Of a stretch of DNA of 38,634 bases, positions 7,139 to 13,951 are shown in pieces. Each line of letters begins with the position of its first letter. The first letter of the stretch is position 1. The notes under the pieces are model-generated. The model was not told the DNA's origin, made no database searches, and was given only the letters and a program-made list of their open reading frames with translations. The position numbers were made by a program, and so were the translations under genes. The DNA comes from a virus: positions 1 through 38,634 of the IMG/VR virus record IMGVR_UViG_3300013117_000172, one strand, 5' to 3'.

Positions 7139-7320
7139 TATGTCTTTCTCAGAAGATGTTGATCGAGAAGCAATTGAGTCATGCGAAGAACCCTGTCTAT
7201 ATAACTTATTGACTCAGTTGCAGAACCAAGTACACCACCTGAGTCTGCATCTTCTTGGATCACTTTGTGATGCAGAGCTTCCTTCCTCCACTTCTTTAAA
7301 GTCCTTTCTGTAATTGGCAT
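7138..7320 (-). CDS. 60-residue hypothetical protein
   Basis: A small protein starting MPITERTLKKWRKEALHH, basic at the front, with a predicted C-terminal helix (YIDRVLRMTQLLLDQHLL). A TAAGGAGGT ribosome binding site lies 7-8 bases upstream of the ATG, which supports real translation. The opening TERTLKKWRKE resembles the recognition helix of small helix-turn-helix proteins, but this is weak. No known family. Confidence 0.62.
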   Translation of the reverse strand: MPITERTLKKWRKEALHHKVIQEDADSGGVLGSATESISYIDRVLRMTQLLLDQHLLRKT

Positions 7321-7333
7321 AGTTGTTACCTCC

Positions 7334-7615
7334 TTATAGTTCTAGTCTGCTGAATACATCTTTGATATAGTCTGTCAATTTCTCAAGGTTTCCATTTCTA
7401 ACCTTTATTGATTCAGCCAATTGGACTATGCAAGGATCAACCTCTCTTTCTTCTTTTTCTCGAAGTTCTGGTTGTCTTAATACAGGTGCCATAGCATCTA
7501 CTAATCTATTTACAGCGCTTTCAAGAGCCTCTATTATTTCCGCTTGTCTGTTTAAGCATTCCTCTACCTGACTCACTCTTGGTGTACTTGTCATCTGGCC
7601 TGATGCATCTATCAT
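7334..7615 (-). CDS. coiled-coil hypothetical protein
   Basis: A 93-residue protein with heptad-like stretches: VEECLNRQAEIIEALESAVN and LVDAMAPVLRQPELREKEE, then a C-terminal helix NLEKLTDYIKDVFSRLEL. It probably forms an oligomer through coiled coils. It has AAAGGAG upstream and lies between the lipoprotein gene and the 60-residue gene in the leftward operon. Function not recognised. Confidence 0.6.
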   Translation of the reverse strand: MIDASGQMTSTPRVSQVEECLNRQAEIIEALESAVNRLVDAMAPVLRQPELREKEEREVDPCIVQLAESIKVRNGNLEKLTDYIKDVFSRLEL

Positions 7616-7618
7616 AAT

Positions 7619-7861
7619 TTATCTCCTTTCTCCGTACCACTGCATGAAGTTTTCAGTAAATAGTTTACACTTCTCACCGTTTCGATAAAAGAACGGCTCA
7701 CAATCTTCATCCTGTTCTGAAATCAAGATGCCATGATACTTATGTGCATCTTTAATAATTTCAGGAGCAGGCTCTGCAATCCACCAAGAAGGTTTATAAT
7801 CTTCTTGGCTAGTGCAGGATGTTAAAGTAATGAGACTAAGGAAAAATATGATTCCTTTCAA
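7619..7861 (-). CDS. small lipoprotein
   Basis: An 80-residue protein read from a TTG start with AAAGGAG 6 bases upstream. It begins MKGIIFFLSLITLTSC, a signal sequence with a lipobox (LTSC, cysteine at residue 16), so it should be exported and lipidated. The mature part is short and hydrophilic, with two further cysteines (near residues 58 and 69) that could form a disulfide. It could be an outer-membrane spanin subunit or an exclusion factor, but it lies in the early operon away from the endolysin, so a spanin role is doubtful. A longer upstream start inside the previous gene would bury the signal sequence and is rejected. Confidence 0.72.
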   Translation of the reverse strand: MKGIIFFLSLITLTSCTSQEDYKPSWWIAEPAPEIIKDAHKYHGILISEQDEDCEPFFYRNGEKCKLFTENFMQWYGERR

Positions 7862-8129
7862 TGTAAACTCCTTTATTAAATAATAGTAAATTAAGTGTCC
7901 CATGCTTTCTCGCAAAGATCGCACATGCAATTGAGTTCATCACATTCAGGGCACAAGGTACTATGAAATCTTCACTTGAGGAATCTTCAAGCACCTCCGT
8001 GAACTGTCTGAAAATGTTATTAGTCGCATAGCGATTCATTGAGCCTTCACTGAGGAACACTATCTCACCAAATTCTTCAGCGGCAGAAAAGTTATGGGTA
8101 GATTTATTTACTATGAATACCTTAGGCAT
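7836..8129 (-). CDS. conserved phage hypothetical protein
   Basis: A 97-residue protein starting MPKVFIVNKSTHNFSAAEEF. Similar short proteins with this opening and an N-x-R-x-x-x-x-N-I-x-R-x-F middle occur in many tailed phages next to zinc-ribbon genes like the one upstream, but no function is known to me. I chose the ATG at 8129 because GAGGAA precedes it and the start overlaps the preceding gene by 8 bases; an earlier start would overlap far more. It overlaps the lipoprotein start by 26 bases. Confidence 0.7.
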   Translation of the reverse strand: MPKVFIVNKSTHNFSAAEEFGEIVFLSEGSMNRYATNNIFRQFTEVLEDSSSEDFIVPCALNVMNSIACAIFARKHGTLNLLLFNKGVYIERNHIFP

Positions 8130-8484
8130 CTTCTGGTTCCTCACTGATGTCGTTTGCAGGTGATGTATTGTTGAATGAAGACATTTGGTCGAGGACACTT
8201 GGCGGAGCAGATGATTTAACTACTTCCTCAGCTCGTCTGTCTCTCAATTCTCCAGTGCCAACCATTCCAGGAGGAGGAGAAAGTCCATCTAGTTTTTCTT
8301 CAAACTTTCCCTTCTCTTCTTTCTTCATGAAAGCTGGAACATCTATTGGGAGTGAGTCTATGTCAAGTGGTTCCTCAGGGCATTCATGAGGTGGGATCAT
8401 GTTTATGATTCTTGCGTGACTCTTCAAGGCACGGCGAGTTACTTCAAGGCAAGTGCCACAGTTAGAACAGTAGACAGTTTTCAT
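8122..8484 (-). CDS. zinc-ribbon protein with disordered acidic tail
   Basis: A 120-residue protein. The N-terminus (MKTVYCSNCGTCLEVTRRAL) holds a CxxC pair and a further cysteine, with a later HEC (residues about 33-35) likely to complete a zinc site. The rest is rich in Pro, Ser, Glu and Asp and looks disordered. The ATG at 8484 follows AAGGAG. A longer start at 8523 would add basic residues encoded by the ribosome binding site and is unlikely. It sits directly upstream of the gene ending at 7836, a pairing I recall from other phages. Confidence 0.72.
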   Translation of the reverse strand: MKTVYCSNCGTCLEVTRRALKSHARIINMIPPHECPEEPLDIDSLPIDVPAFMKKEEKGKFEEKLDGLSPPPGMVGTGELRDRRAEEVVKSSAPPSVLDQMSSFNNTSPANDISEEPEDA

Positions 8485-8669
8485 TAGTTTTCTCCTTCTT
8501 TTATCCAAGTACAGGCAAAGCAAATCTTCATCATCCAGCGAACGAAGGCATTAGGCACAGCGCCTTCCGTTGGCTGATATGTTAGACCATAGTCACTAGC
8601 TGGGTTATTCCCGAATAGATAACATTTCCATTCAGAGTCTTTTGGCAATTCAATTTTTTTCGGATCCAT
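8484..8669 (-). CDS. 61-residue hypothetical protein
   Basis: A small protein starting MDPKKIELPKDSEWKCYLFG. It contains a tryptophan-rich segment (FVRWMMKICFACTWIKEGEN) with a CxxC pair at the end. Its stop overlaps the next start as TAATG, and AGGA lies 9 bases before the ATG. An alternative TTG start two codons upstream cannot be excluded. Homologous short proteins are common in phages, without known function. Confidence 0.65.
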   Translation of the reverse strand: MDPKKIELPKDSEWKCYLFGNNPASDYGLTYQPTEGAVPNAFVRWMMKICFACTWIKEGEN

Positions 8670-9006
8670 TTTCAACTTTCCTTATCTCCACCTTGCACTG
8701 TTCCCAAGGTTTGGCAGTTTTGTCAAGTTGAACAATGACACATTCGAGTTTTTCTTCAATCTCCAAAAGTCCAGATATCTCAGCACTAAACTTCATCGGG
8801 ACATAACCACACATTGCAGCATTCTCAAACGTAGCATATTCAATGCGTACTGCGTTGGAGTCAAAGCGGTTAGTAGGTTCAGGGATTAATAATAGGTGAT
8901 TATCGACCTCCATTAAGTCAAGAACTGTACTCATGTTATGGTGCTGTACTCCGGCAATAAAGAATTCCTTTACAACTGTGTAATCTTTTTCTTCTTCATT
9001 TGACAT
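8650..9006 (-). CDS. stand-alone HIRAN-domain protein
   Basis: A 118-residue protein that matches the HIRAN domain over residues about 13-105. It has FFIAGVQHHN, the NRFDSNAVRIEY core (compare PxNxxDxNAI/V) and GYVPMKFSAEI (compare GYIPxxxA). In HLTF/Rad5 proteins this domain binds 3' ends of single-stranded DNA at stalled forks. Stand-alone phage copies probably act in DNA replication or repair. It lies near the ATP-dependent DNA ligase gene in the same operon. AAAGGAG lies 8 bases before the ATG, and the start overlaps the 47-residue zinc protein gene by 11 bases. Confidence 0.85.
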   Translation of the reverse strand: MSNEEEKDYTVVKEFFIAGVQHHNMSTVLDLMEVDNHLLLIPEPTNRFDSNAVRIEYATFENAAMCGYVPMKFSAEISGLLEIEEKLECVIVQLDKTAKPWEQCKVEIRKVENGSEKN

Positions 9007-9139
9007 AGTCTATTCTCCTTTTCAATACTTGTGTTATTACATTTCTACATCTTTGACAGATGTAGCGCCCTTTGCTTTCTCTCTTGATTGTCCATAGTGG
9101 ATTGCACAAGTGACAAGATTTAATTGGGATAGGTTTCAT
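8996..9139 (-). CDS. 47-residue zinc-ribbon protein
   Basis: A small gene reading MKPIPIKSCHLCNPLWTI, with a second CQRC pair near residues 28-31, so it is a CxxC-CxxC zinc ribbon with a basic tail (VLKRRIDYVK). Its ATG overlaps the stop of the upstream gene as ATGA with AGGAGA just before it, and its own stop lies inside the HIRAN gene start. The tight double overlap is strong support for translation. Confidence 0.78.
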   Translation of the reverse strand: MKPIPIKSCHLCNPLWTIKRESKGRYICQRCRNVITQVLKRRIDYVK

Positions 9140-9426
9140 GATCTCCTCAGCTGTTCCATTGTTAAGTTTTCGTAAAGTGGAGATATTTCACAAGGATCTA
9201 TTCCATACTCCATTACTCTATCTATTTCTCTTTCAACTGAGTCAATAGCCATTTCACCATGAAGAATATTTAGCATTTTGAAGCCTTTAACTATAGTTTG
9301 TGACTCAGCTGCTTTAGCCATCCGATCTAAGAGTTTAATAGTGTTATCTAAGTGATCATCACTCATGTCACATATTCTTATTCTTCTGCCATCTTTAGTT
9401 GTCCATAGTTTAGTCTGCTTTTTCAT
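9136..9426 (-). CDS. hypothetical phage protein
   Basis: A 96-residue helical protein. It opens with KLWTTKDGRRIRICDMSDDHL, a pattern seen in several phage small proteins, then has helices NTIKLLDRMAKAA and SVEREIDRVMEY. No function is known. It overlaps the upstream gene by 4 bases (ATGA) and the downstream zinc ribbon by 4 bases. A role in the ligase/HIRAN replication-repair cluster is only suggested by position. Confidence 0.65.
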   Translation of the reverse strand: MKKQTKLWTTKDGRRIRICDMSDDHLDNTIKLLDRMAKAAESQTIVKGFKMLNILHGEMAIDSVEREIDRVMEYGIDPCEISPLYENLTMEQLRRS

Positions 9427-9692
9427 ATCATAGGATCTCCTTTCTCATTCACAAGTTCCCACTTCTGCATTGTTTCGAGATAGTGTCCTTGATGAAAAGG
9501 CGGCTGATAGTTACCGCAAACAGCCATCGCATTTTCTGCATTCATTCCTAAGCATTCACAGTGACAGGCTAGAGCTCGGGAGTGGAGACTTAAGATTTTT
9601 TCAATTCCTTGTTCTCTCTGCTTTGTAATTTCTTTATCTACAATTTCTGCTAGGCTGCCTCCCATATTTGGGAATAGTCTTTTTTTATCCAT
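9423..9692 (-). CDS. hypothetical protein with cysteine-rich middle
   Basis: An 89-residue protein starting MDKKRLFPNMGGSLAEIVDK. The middle holds CHCECLGMN and a later AVCGNY, which may bind metal. GGGAGGA 6 bases before the ATG at 9692 fixes the start; an upstream ATG would be produced from the ribosome binding site itself. It overlaps the ligase end by 8 bases. The family is not recognised. Confidence 0.62.
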   Translation of the reverse strand: MDKKRLFPNMGGSLAEIVDKEITKQREQGIEKILSLHSRALACHCECLGMNAENAMAVCGNYQPPFHQGHYLETMQKWELVNEKGDPMI

Positions 9693-10593
9693 CTTCAATC
9701 CTCCCATAGTTTCTTTTATGTACTACTGACATTCCTTTGTTTCTCTCTACTATCTCCACAAAAACAGGGAAGCGTGGAACTTTCTTCCCTGAAGTTAAAT
9801 GCTGGTACTGAACTTTCGCATCTTTTCCAATAAGGCCTTCCCTCTCTTCCCACATCTTTCGTCGTAGCTCCTCCGTAAATCCAGTGCCGACTGAGAAAGT
9901 AAAACCATCGCCAGATTCACATTGAAGGGCTCCAAGTGCTTCTTTTGGAACTCCCTCGGCTGAGTATTCTTCACTGTATCCAACAATTTCATAAGTATCT
10001 TCCTTCTTCGGCTTGAACTTCATCACGTAGGTTGATCGCTTCCGCTCGTAAGGTGCATTTAAGTGTCTTACAATAATACCTTCGTATCCAGTCTTAATAA
10101 TATGATCGTAAGTTTTCATTATATCGTCTAATGATTCACAGAGCCAGAAAGGAGCTATTGGAATTAAAGGATGGAGTCCACGGAGGGCGTCGACTAATAA
10201 CATTCTCTTTAGTTGAGGTTGATCATTGATTATGTCAAAGATGTGGAATTGTATCTTTTGATGATCAGGGTGAATATTTACTGACCGAGAAGTGATTGAG
10301 ACTATTTCCTCAAAACTCATTCCGTGACAGTAAAGTTCACCGTCGAGTTCTGCTTTTAGTCTTAATCCACTGAGACAGGTATTGATGTGAGGTACGCTGA
10401 AGATGATATTTTCCTCACTTGAGAGTAATAAATATTCATCTCTATCTATACTTGTCTGAAGTGGAATGGCACGGCAGCGGACTCCGTCATACTTAGGTTG
10501 AATGATGTAAGGAGGTTTCCACTTTGCCAAGCGTTTCTCTTCAAAGGGATAACACTTCATTATCCCCTTCCAGCGTTGCCATTGGCTAGTCAT
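9685..10593 (-). CDS. ATP-dependent DNA ligase
   Basis: A 302-residue DNA ligase of the phage ATP-dependent type. Motif I is KYDGVR with the nucleotide-accepting lysine at residue 34. Motif III is ELDGELYCHG near 110, IIIa HIFDII near 140, IV EGIIVRH near 190 and V YVMKFKPKK near 205. A C-terminal OB-like region follows with GTGFTEELRR and VQYQHLTSGKKVPRFP. It seals nicks in phage DNA during replication and recombination. GGAGG lies 6 bases before the ATG, and the start overlaps the 56-residue gene by 8 bases. Confidence 0.93.
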   Translation of the reverse strand: MTSQWQRWKGIMKCYPFEEKRLAKWKPPYIIQPKYDGVRCRAIPLQTSIDRDEYLLLSSEENIIFSVPHINTCLSGLRLKAELDGELYCHGMSFEEIVSITSRSVNIHPDHQKIQFHIFDIINDQPQLKRMLLVDALRGLHPLIPIAPFWLCESLDDIMKTYDHIIKTGYEGIIVRHLNAPYERKRSTYVMKFKPKKEDTYEIVGYSEEYSAEGVPKEALGALQCESGDGFTFSVGTGFTEELRRKMWEEREGLIGKDAKVQYQHLTSGKKVPRFPVFVEIVERNKGMSVVHKRNYGRIEDG

Positions 10594-10756
10594 TAATAGC
10601 CTCCATCATAGCAGCTTTCATTCTATCTATATCTTGCAGTTTGATATAAATATAGATAGTCGCATCTGGTATTTCTATTTTAAGCCATTTAGTATCATGA
10701 AATTGGTCAAACTCAAAGGTAGGAATTTCATGGGAGTGGAAATTGATATCTATCAT
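10586..10756 (-). CDS. 56-residue hypothetical protein
   Basis: A small gene starting MIDINFHSHEIPTFEFDQF, acidic, with a beta-strand-like stretch (ATIYIYIKLQ) and a helical end. AGGAGGAA lies 6-7 bases before the ATG, and the stop overlaps the ligase start, so it is coupled to the ligase. No family recognised. Confidence 0.7.
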   Translation of the reverse strand: MIDINFHSHEIPTFEFDQFHDTKWLKIEIPDATIYIYIKLQDIDRMKAAMMEAIND

Positions 10757-10773
10757 TCGCTTTTCCTCCTTTC

Positions 10774-11238
10774 TTATTCACACTCCATTTGTAAAGTGTA
10801 AATCGGCTCGGAGTGTTTAGGTTCTGTGAATCCTGTTTGTTTCTTAATAAAGTTACATACTTTGAATTCTCCTTCTTTTACTTTGAAGACTATATCACTC
10901 CAGTGTTTATACTTACCATCTTCAAATGCATAAACTGGATCTTCTTCATTCCCTGATAATTCTAGTCTCCAATTCACTTTGAATTTTAAGTGATATGGGC
11001 CAAGAACATTCTCGATGAATTCTGTTATATCAACGTTAGATATATGAAATTTTAGCTGTGATGCGATAAAGTGTGAAGTGTCGCATGAAGCAGATGCGGA
11101 AGGATGATTCATTAACCAAGGAGTGAATCTTACAAAGTCTATCCTTTTTTGAGCGTCTGAGTGGAATTCACAGAGTTTTTTAGTTTGTTTTCTAACTCCT
11201 TCTATCCTCTTATTTAATGGGATGAATGTCATCTCCAT
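10774..11238 (-). CDS. hypothetical protein
   Basis: A 154-residue protein with mixed helix and strand. It opens MEMTFIPLNKRIEGVRKQTK, has a polar middle with a CDTSHFIASQLKFHIS segment, and ends in a beta-rich domain (WRLELSGNEEDPVYAFEDGK). I do not recognise it. It begins a segment: AAGGAG precedes its ATG, a 25-bp palindrome lies before that, and upstream lies the terminator of the neighbouring independent gene. It may therefore be transcribed from a signal within or near the palindrome, or by read-through. Confidence 0.62.
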   Translation of the reverse strand: MEMTFIPLNKRIEGVRKQTKKLCEFHSDAQKRIDFVRFTPWLMNHPSASASCDTSHFIASQLKFHISNVDITEFIENVLGPYHLKFKVNWRLELSGNEEDPVYAFEDGKYKHWSDIVFKVKEGEFKVCNFIKKQTGFTEPKHSEPIYTLQMECE

Positions 11239-11257
11239 TGCTTTTTCTCCTTATAAA

Positions 11258-11282
11258 AGATCATTTATTTTTTGAACGAACT
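11258..11282. promoter_or_regulatory. 25-bp palindrome, site 5
   Basis: It lies about 33 bases after the leftward terminator at 11315-11354 and directly before the AAGGAG of the gene starting at 11238. This is one of three copies that sit between a terminator and the next gene. Confidence 0.82.
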
Positions 11283-11314
11283 ACTTATTCACACATCATG
11301 GTACATTCTAGGTT

Positions 11315-11354
11315 TAAAAAAAGTACCTCCGGCAATCAATCCGTCGGAGGTACT
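11315..11354 (-). terminator. rho-independent terminator of the independent gene
   Basis: AGTACCTCCG (11322-11331) pairs perfectly with CGGAGGTACT (11345-11354) around a 13-base loop. Read leftward, the stem is followed by a run of seven T. It ends transcription of the gene at 11382-11762 and is the clearest intrinsic terminator in the window. Confidence 0.92.
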
Positions 11355-11381
11355 CATGCCCAGGAAGCAACGCAAAGGCTT

Positions 11382-11762
11382 TTACTTCTTCGCAGCGCGC
11401 TTCTGCAGTTCGGCCAGCATCTCTTTCTGTTTCTCTGGAGTTGCGCTCTCGAAAGAGGCAAGGTAGGCTTGGACAGGATCGACTTTCACGCCTTTAGATG
11501 CAACGCCCATTTTAGCGGTGCCAAGTCTCACCTGCATCTGTTCCTGTGTCTCACCCCGCTTCAGGCCACCTCTGATGTTACTTTGAAGAGTAACGATCCA
11601 GTTAGCCTGTGCGTTGGTCTTTACCGCTTCATCGCCAAAGATCTCGATACACTCCTTAGCGGTGGCTCCAGTGTCAACATTAATAGTTACCGGCCCAAGT
11701 TGCGGCGTTCCCTTCTTTTCGTTCGCTGGTACTTGTGCTGTTACTGCTAATTTCTCTGCCAT
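11382..11762 (-). CDS. independently transcribed hypothetical protein (moron-like)
   Basis: A 126-residue protein with an Ala/Lys-rich C-terminus (EKQKEMLAELQKRAAKK), a middle segment with TINVDTGATAKECIEIFGDE, and NAQANWIVTLQSNIRGGLKR. No family is recognised; the IRGGLKRGETQEQMQVRL stretch looks helical. By eye its base composition is richer in G/C than surrounding genes. It has its own near-consensus promoter (11825-11853) and its own terminator, and AAGGAGG precedes the ATG. That architecture is typical of morons, extra genes that phages express on their own, often from prophages or at high level. Confidence 0.8.
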   Translation of the reverse strand: MAEKLAVTAQVPANEKKGTPQLGPVTINVDTGATAKECIEIFGDEAVKTNAQANWIVTLQSNIRGGLKRGETQEQMQVRLGTAKMGVASKGVKVDPVQAYLASFESATPEKQKEMLAELQKRAAKK

Positions 11763-11824
11763 GTTACTAACCTCCTTAAATTAAGTGATTGGTAAGATGC
11801 GCTCTATGCGCTGAACGTGAATAC

Positions 11825-11853
11825 ATTATGACAGAAGTTCGATGAATTGTCAA
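11825..11853 (-). promoter_or_regulatory. sigma70-type promoter of the independent gene
   Basis: Reading leftward, TTGACA (11848-11853) and CATAAT (11825-11830) are separated by 17 bases. This is close to the consensus, and it lies about 60 bases before the gene starting at 11762. Confidence 0.88.
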
Positions 11854-11874
11854 TGTAATTTTTGGTACAATTCT

Positions 11875-12063
11875 TCACTCTTCGTCAATAGTAATAGTTA
11901 ATCTTTCTTTGATAATTCCTTGTCTTCTGGAAATCGTCTGTGGAATGTAGATAACCATAAAGTTATCATCTACTCCTTTCACCCCATACTCATAGCGATC
12001 TCCGCCTCCAGACTTTGCAGGTTTAGTTAGTTGAAAGTCTAATTTAACCGCATTCATACTCAT
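11875..12063 (-). CDS. 62-residue hypothetical protein
   Basis: A small beta-rich protein starting MSMNAVKLDFQLTKPAKSGG, with later strands DNFMVIYIPQTIS and ERLTITIDEE. AAAGGAGGTGAG lies 5-6 bases before the ATG, a near-perfect ribosome binding site. It ends 22 bases before the promoter of the moron-like gene. Function not recognised; it could be a small structural or inhibitor protein. Confidence 0.65.
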   Translation of the reverse strand: MSMNAVKLDFQLTKPAKSGGGDRYEYGVKGVDDNFMVIYIPQTISRRQGIIKERLTITIDEE

Positions 12064-12092
12064 TTCTTCTCACCTCCTTTCGCTGATATTAA

Positions 12093-12371
12093 TTACCCTT
12101 TATTATCTAAGCATAATGTAAGGAACTCAAACAGGAATTTTGAGAGACGATCATTTGTTGGATATAGATGTGAATACGTCTTTGTGGCTAGTTTGATAAC
12201 CTGTCTATAGACATTATCTATTTCGTAACCGTCTGTTATAGCAACAAACATTACCTCGTCGTCTTCCGAGAATGGTGTAGGTTCCTTGAGAGAACCTGAT
12301 TCTTGAAGTATATCTTTGAATTCGTTAAGTTTTTCAAGAAAATCTATACTTTCTTTGTGTTGTAAGATCAT
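12093..12371 (-). CDS. hypothetical protein
   Basis: A 92-residue helical protein: SIDFLEKLNEFKDILQES at the front, an acidic loop EDDEVMFVAITDGY, then LSKFLFEFLTLCLDNK. AAGGAGAA lies 5-6 bases before the ATG. No recognisable motif. It belongs to the leftward run of small early genes. Confidence 0.58.
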   Translation of the reverse strand: MILQHKESIDFLEKLNEFKDILQESGSLKEPTPFSEDDEVMFVAITDGYEIDNVYRQVIKLATKTYSHLYPTNDRLSKFLFEFLTLCLDNKG

Positions 12372-12399
12372 TTTTATTCTCCTTTCACACTTTCTCCTT

Positions 12400-12579
12400 T
12401 CAAACTACTTCAATATCTACTTCAACTTCATGTCCTCGCAAAGGACCTTCGAGGAAGCAGATTGTTATAGTTCCACTGCCATCTTTTGAACCATCTTCCC
12501 AGGCAGTTACCTCATTAACTACATAATGCCCAAGGGAATCTTCCCGAGGCAAGTCACCGAGTTTGATTTTTATAGCCAT
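12400..12579 (-). CDS. 59-residue hypothetical protein
   Basis: A small gene starting MAIKIKLGDLPREDSLGHYV, with alternating strands and a C-terminal acidic stretch (HEVEVDIEVV). GGAAGGAGA lies 6 bases before the ATG. It looks like a compact beta-sheet protein. No family known to me. Confidence 0.7.
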   Translation of the reverse strand: MAIKIKLGDLPREDSLGHYVVNEVTAWEDGSKDGSGTITICFLEGPLRGHEVEVDIEVV

Positions 12580-12596
12580 TTGTATCTCCTTCCATT

Positions 12597-12878
12597 CTAA
12601 AGCTCAACTCCGAGTTGCTCCGCTATCATTGCAATCTCTTTTGGAGTGTACTTTAAAATTGATTGTTGGCTCTTTACGTTACTAGGAATCTTCTGTACCT
12701 TGTCAGCCTCTGCCAGTGCCCTGTCAGCACTTTCGAAACGTTTCTTATGCTTCATCCAGTGGGATTCGTAGTCTTTTAGAATCTTACGGACTCGGCAGAT
12801 TGTGTCATAAGTTTTATTGCATTCTGCTTTGGCAGCGGAACGCTCATACTCCAATTCCATTCTCTTCTCTTCATCCAT
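12597..12878 (-). CDS. coiled-coil hypothetical protein
   Basis: A 93-residue, highly charged protein. Residues 1-65 look like one long helix (MDEEKRMELEYERSAAKAEC, then SHWMKHKKRFESADRALAEA). The tail KYTPKEIAMIAEQLGVEL resembles a small helix-turn-helix-like end. GGAGGTAG lies 7 bases before the ATG, immediately after a 25-bp palindrome. Function unknown. Confidence 0.62.
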   Translation of the reverse strand: MDEEKRMELEYERSAAKAECNKTYDTICRVRKILKDYESHWMKHKKRFESADRALAEADKVQKIPSNVKSQQSILKYTPKEIAMIAEQLGVEL

Positions 12879-12892
12879 TTCTAACTACCTCC

Positions 12893-12917
12893 AGATCATT
12901 CAAATTATGAATGAACT
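12893..12917. promoter_or_regulatory. 25-bp palindrome, site 6
   Basis: It overlaps the stop codon of the gene 12916-13203 and directly abuts the GGAGG of the coiled-coil gene. Nothing else fits between the two genes. Both arms are complete, with CATTCA/TGAATG inner arms. Confidence 0.83.
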
Positions 12918-13203
12918 AATTCCACAAAAAGTTTCCATTCTCAAGTCTCCATCCTGTAGCTACAATGTGATTAGGATTGAGACCAAACTTCTCAACGATA
13001 TGTATGTGAGCACCTTTGTCAATACTCCAGATTTTTCCGTCTCCTGTCTTGACACAAATGGAGACAACTTTCCCTGTGTGTTCTTTGATAGTTTTACTTC
13101 TTCTATTGTATTTAGGAGTTGGAAGTTCATCTTTGTAGACCTTCGTCTGGTACGGTAGTGAAGGCCTGACGATTGAAATGCGCTGACCGAGAATTGTTAC
13201 CAT
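12916..13203 (-). CDS. hypothetical beta-rich protein
   Basis: A 95-residue protein starting MVTILGQRISIVRPSLPYQT. Later it has a KVVSICVKTGDGKIWSIDKG segment and an end VATGWRLENGNFLWN. The strand-rich layout suggests a small beta barrel such as an SH3- or OB-like fold, but no family is assigned. GGAGG lies 5 bases upstream of the ATG at 13203; a GTG one codon earlier is possible. Confidence 0.6.
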   Translation of the reverse strand: MVTILGQRISIVRPSLPYQTKVYKDELPTPKYNRRSKTIKEHTGKVVSICVKTGDGKIWSIDKGAHIHIVEKFGLNPNHIVATGWRLENGNFLWN

Positions 13204-13215
13204 CACTTCCTCCTT

Positions 13216-13428
13216 CTATAATAAAGGTTCGCCAGATCTCCTGCCACAGGCTTCACATACTTCTGCTGCTGGGAAACCTGTTATAGGCTTGTCTGGATAT
13301 ATATGCTTGTAACTATATTTCCTACTTTTACCTTTTTCTTCTTGTATGATCTTAGCACATTCTTGACATAAAGTTATATAACCCCAAGCACTTTTACTGT
13401 CTTCATAGTTACCTAATACTGTTGTCAT
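13216..13428 (-). CDS. 70-residue zinc-ribbon protein
   Basis: A small protein with CQEC near residue 21 and CEAC near residue 58, a wide-spaced CxxC pair that could bind zinc; the middle is basic (KGKSRKYSYKHIYPDK). The start overlaps the upstream 59-residue gene by 20 bases. AAAAGGAAAAG lies upstream. It is one of several zinc-ribbon mini-proteins in this operon. Confidence 0.65.
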   Translation of the reverse strand: MTTVLGNYEDSKSAWGYITLCQECAKIIQEEKGKSRKYSYKHIYPDKPITGFPAAEVCEACGRRSGEPLL

Positions 13429-13588
13429 GACTTTTCCTTTTGTCTAAAGGTTTCAGAGTTTGTTCAAAACCACTTTCTTCTGAGTTTCTCTTGAACCATC
13501 TTCCTTTAAGTTTCCTTTTAGTCTCTCTTTGCGCCTCGGCTCTTCTAACTTTGTAATCTTCAAAAGATTCACCTTTTCGTCTTTTCAT
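13409..13588 (-). CDS. 59-residue very basic protein
   Basis: A small gene starting MKRRKGESFEDYKVRRAEAQ, with many Lys and Arg residues. The opening (ESFEDYKVRRAEAQRETKRKLKGRW) resembles short phage proteins of unknown function that probably contact nucleic acid. ATAGGAGAA lies 5-6 bases before the ATG. It overlaps the next gene by 20 bases. A chance half-copy of the 25-bp palindrome lies inside it. Confidence 0.7.
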   Translation of the reverse strand: MKRRKGESFEDYKVRRAEAQRETKRKLKGRWFKRNSEESGFEQTLKPLDKRKSHDNSIR

Positions 13589-13598
13589 CTTCTTTCTC

Positions 13599-13691
13599 CT
13601 ATCGTAGAAATATTTCTATTAACAATACAAGTGTGTACAACCACAGCATTGCCGCTGATAGTGCAATAGTTGCTATTCGTGAAGATTTCAA
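13599..13691 (-). CDS. 30-residue single-span membrane protein
   Basis: A very short gene from a TTG start: MKSSRIATIALSAAMLWLYT, then LVLLIEIFLR. Positive residues at the N-terminus come before about 22 hydrophobic residues, so it should span the membrane once. Its start overlaps the stop of the SWIM gene (TTGA) and GAGGAG lies 8 bases upstream. The tight coupling supports it, but the TTG start and length lower confidence. Confidence 0.5.
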   Translation of the reverse strand: MKSSRIATIALSAAMLWLYTLVLLIEIFLR

Positions 13692-13951
13692 TTATTCATC
13701 TCCTCTGCTTCCTCAGCCCATTCAGCCCAAGGCTCAGTGACTGAAGGTAGTGATTTAAGAATTGGAATCATCTCTAAATGCCAACACTTCTTATAGAACC
13801 TTGAACCTGGACACGAGCAAATAAAAAGGCTGACGCTCCACTTGATTTGATAAGTGATAACATCAGCCTTGATTATTTGCACTGTGCGAGTTCGTTCTAG
13901 GAACCGGAACTCGTATGGAATGTTCTTGTGTGTTGTTAGTATCCTTTTCAT
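13688..13951 (-). CDS. SWIM-type zinc-finger protein
   Basis: An 87-residue protein with a CSCPGSRFYKKCWH motif near residues 45-58, matching the SWIM finger CxCxnCxH. The preceding strands (TRTVQIIKADVITYQIKW) fit the beta-rich start of the domain. SWIM domains bind DNA or proteins, for example in recombination mediators. The tail is acidic. The start overlaps the upstream disrupted gene by 4 bases. It probably acts in early DNA metabolism. Confidence 0.72.
   Translation of the reverse strand: MKRILTTHKNIPYEFRFLERTRTVQIIKADVITYQIKWSVSLFICSCPGSRFYKKCWHLEMIPILKSLPSVTEPWAEWAEEAEEMNN

Noticed and set aside
13457-13481. Possible further 25-bp palindrome
   Set aside because: Only one arm (AGTTTGTTCAAAA) matches. 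The other half is unrelated, and it lies inside a coding region away from a gene start.
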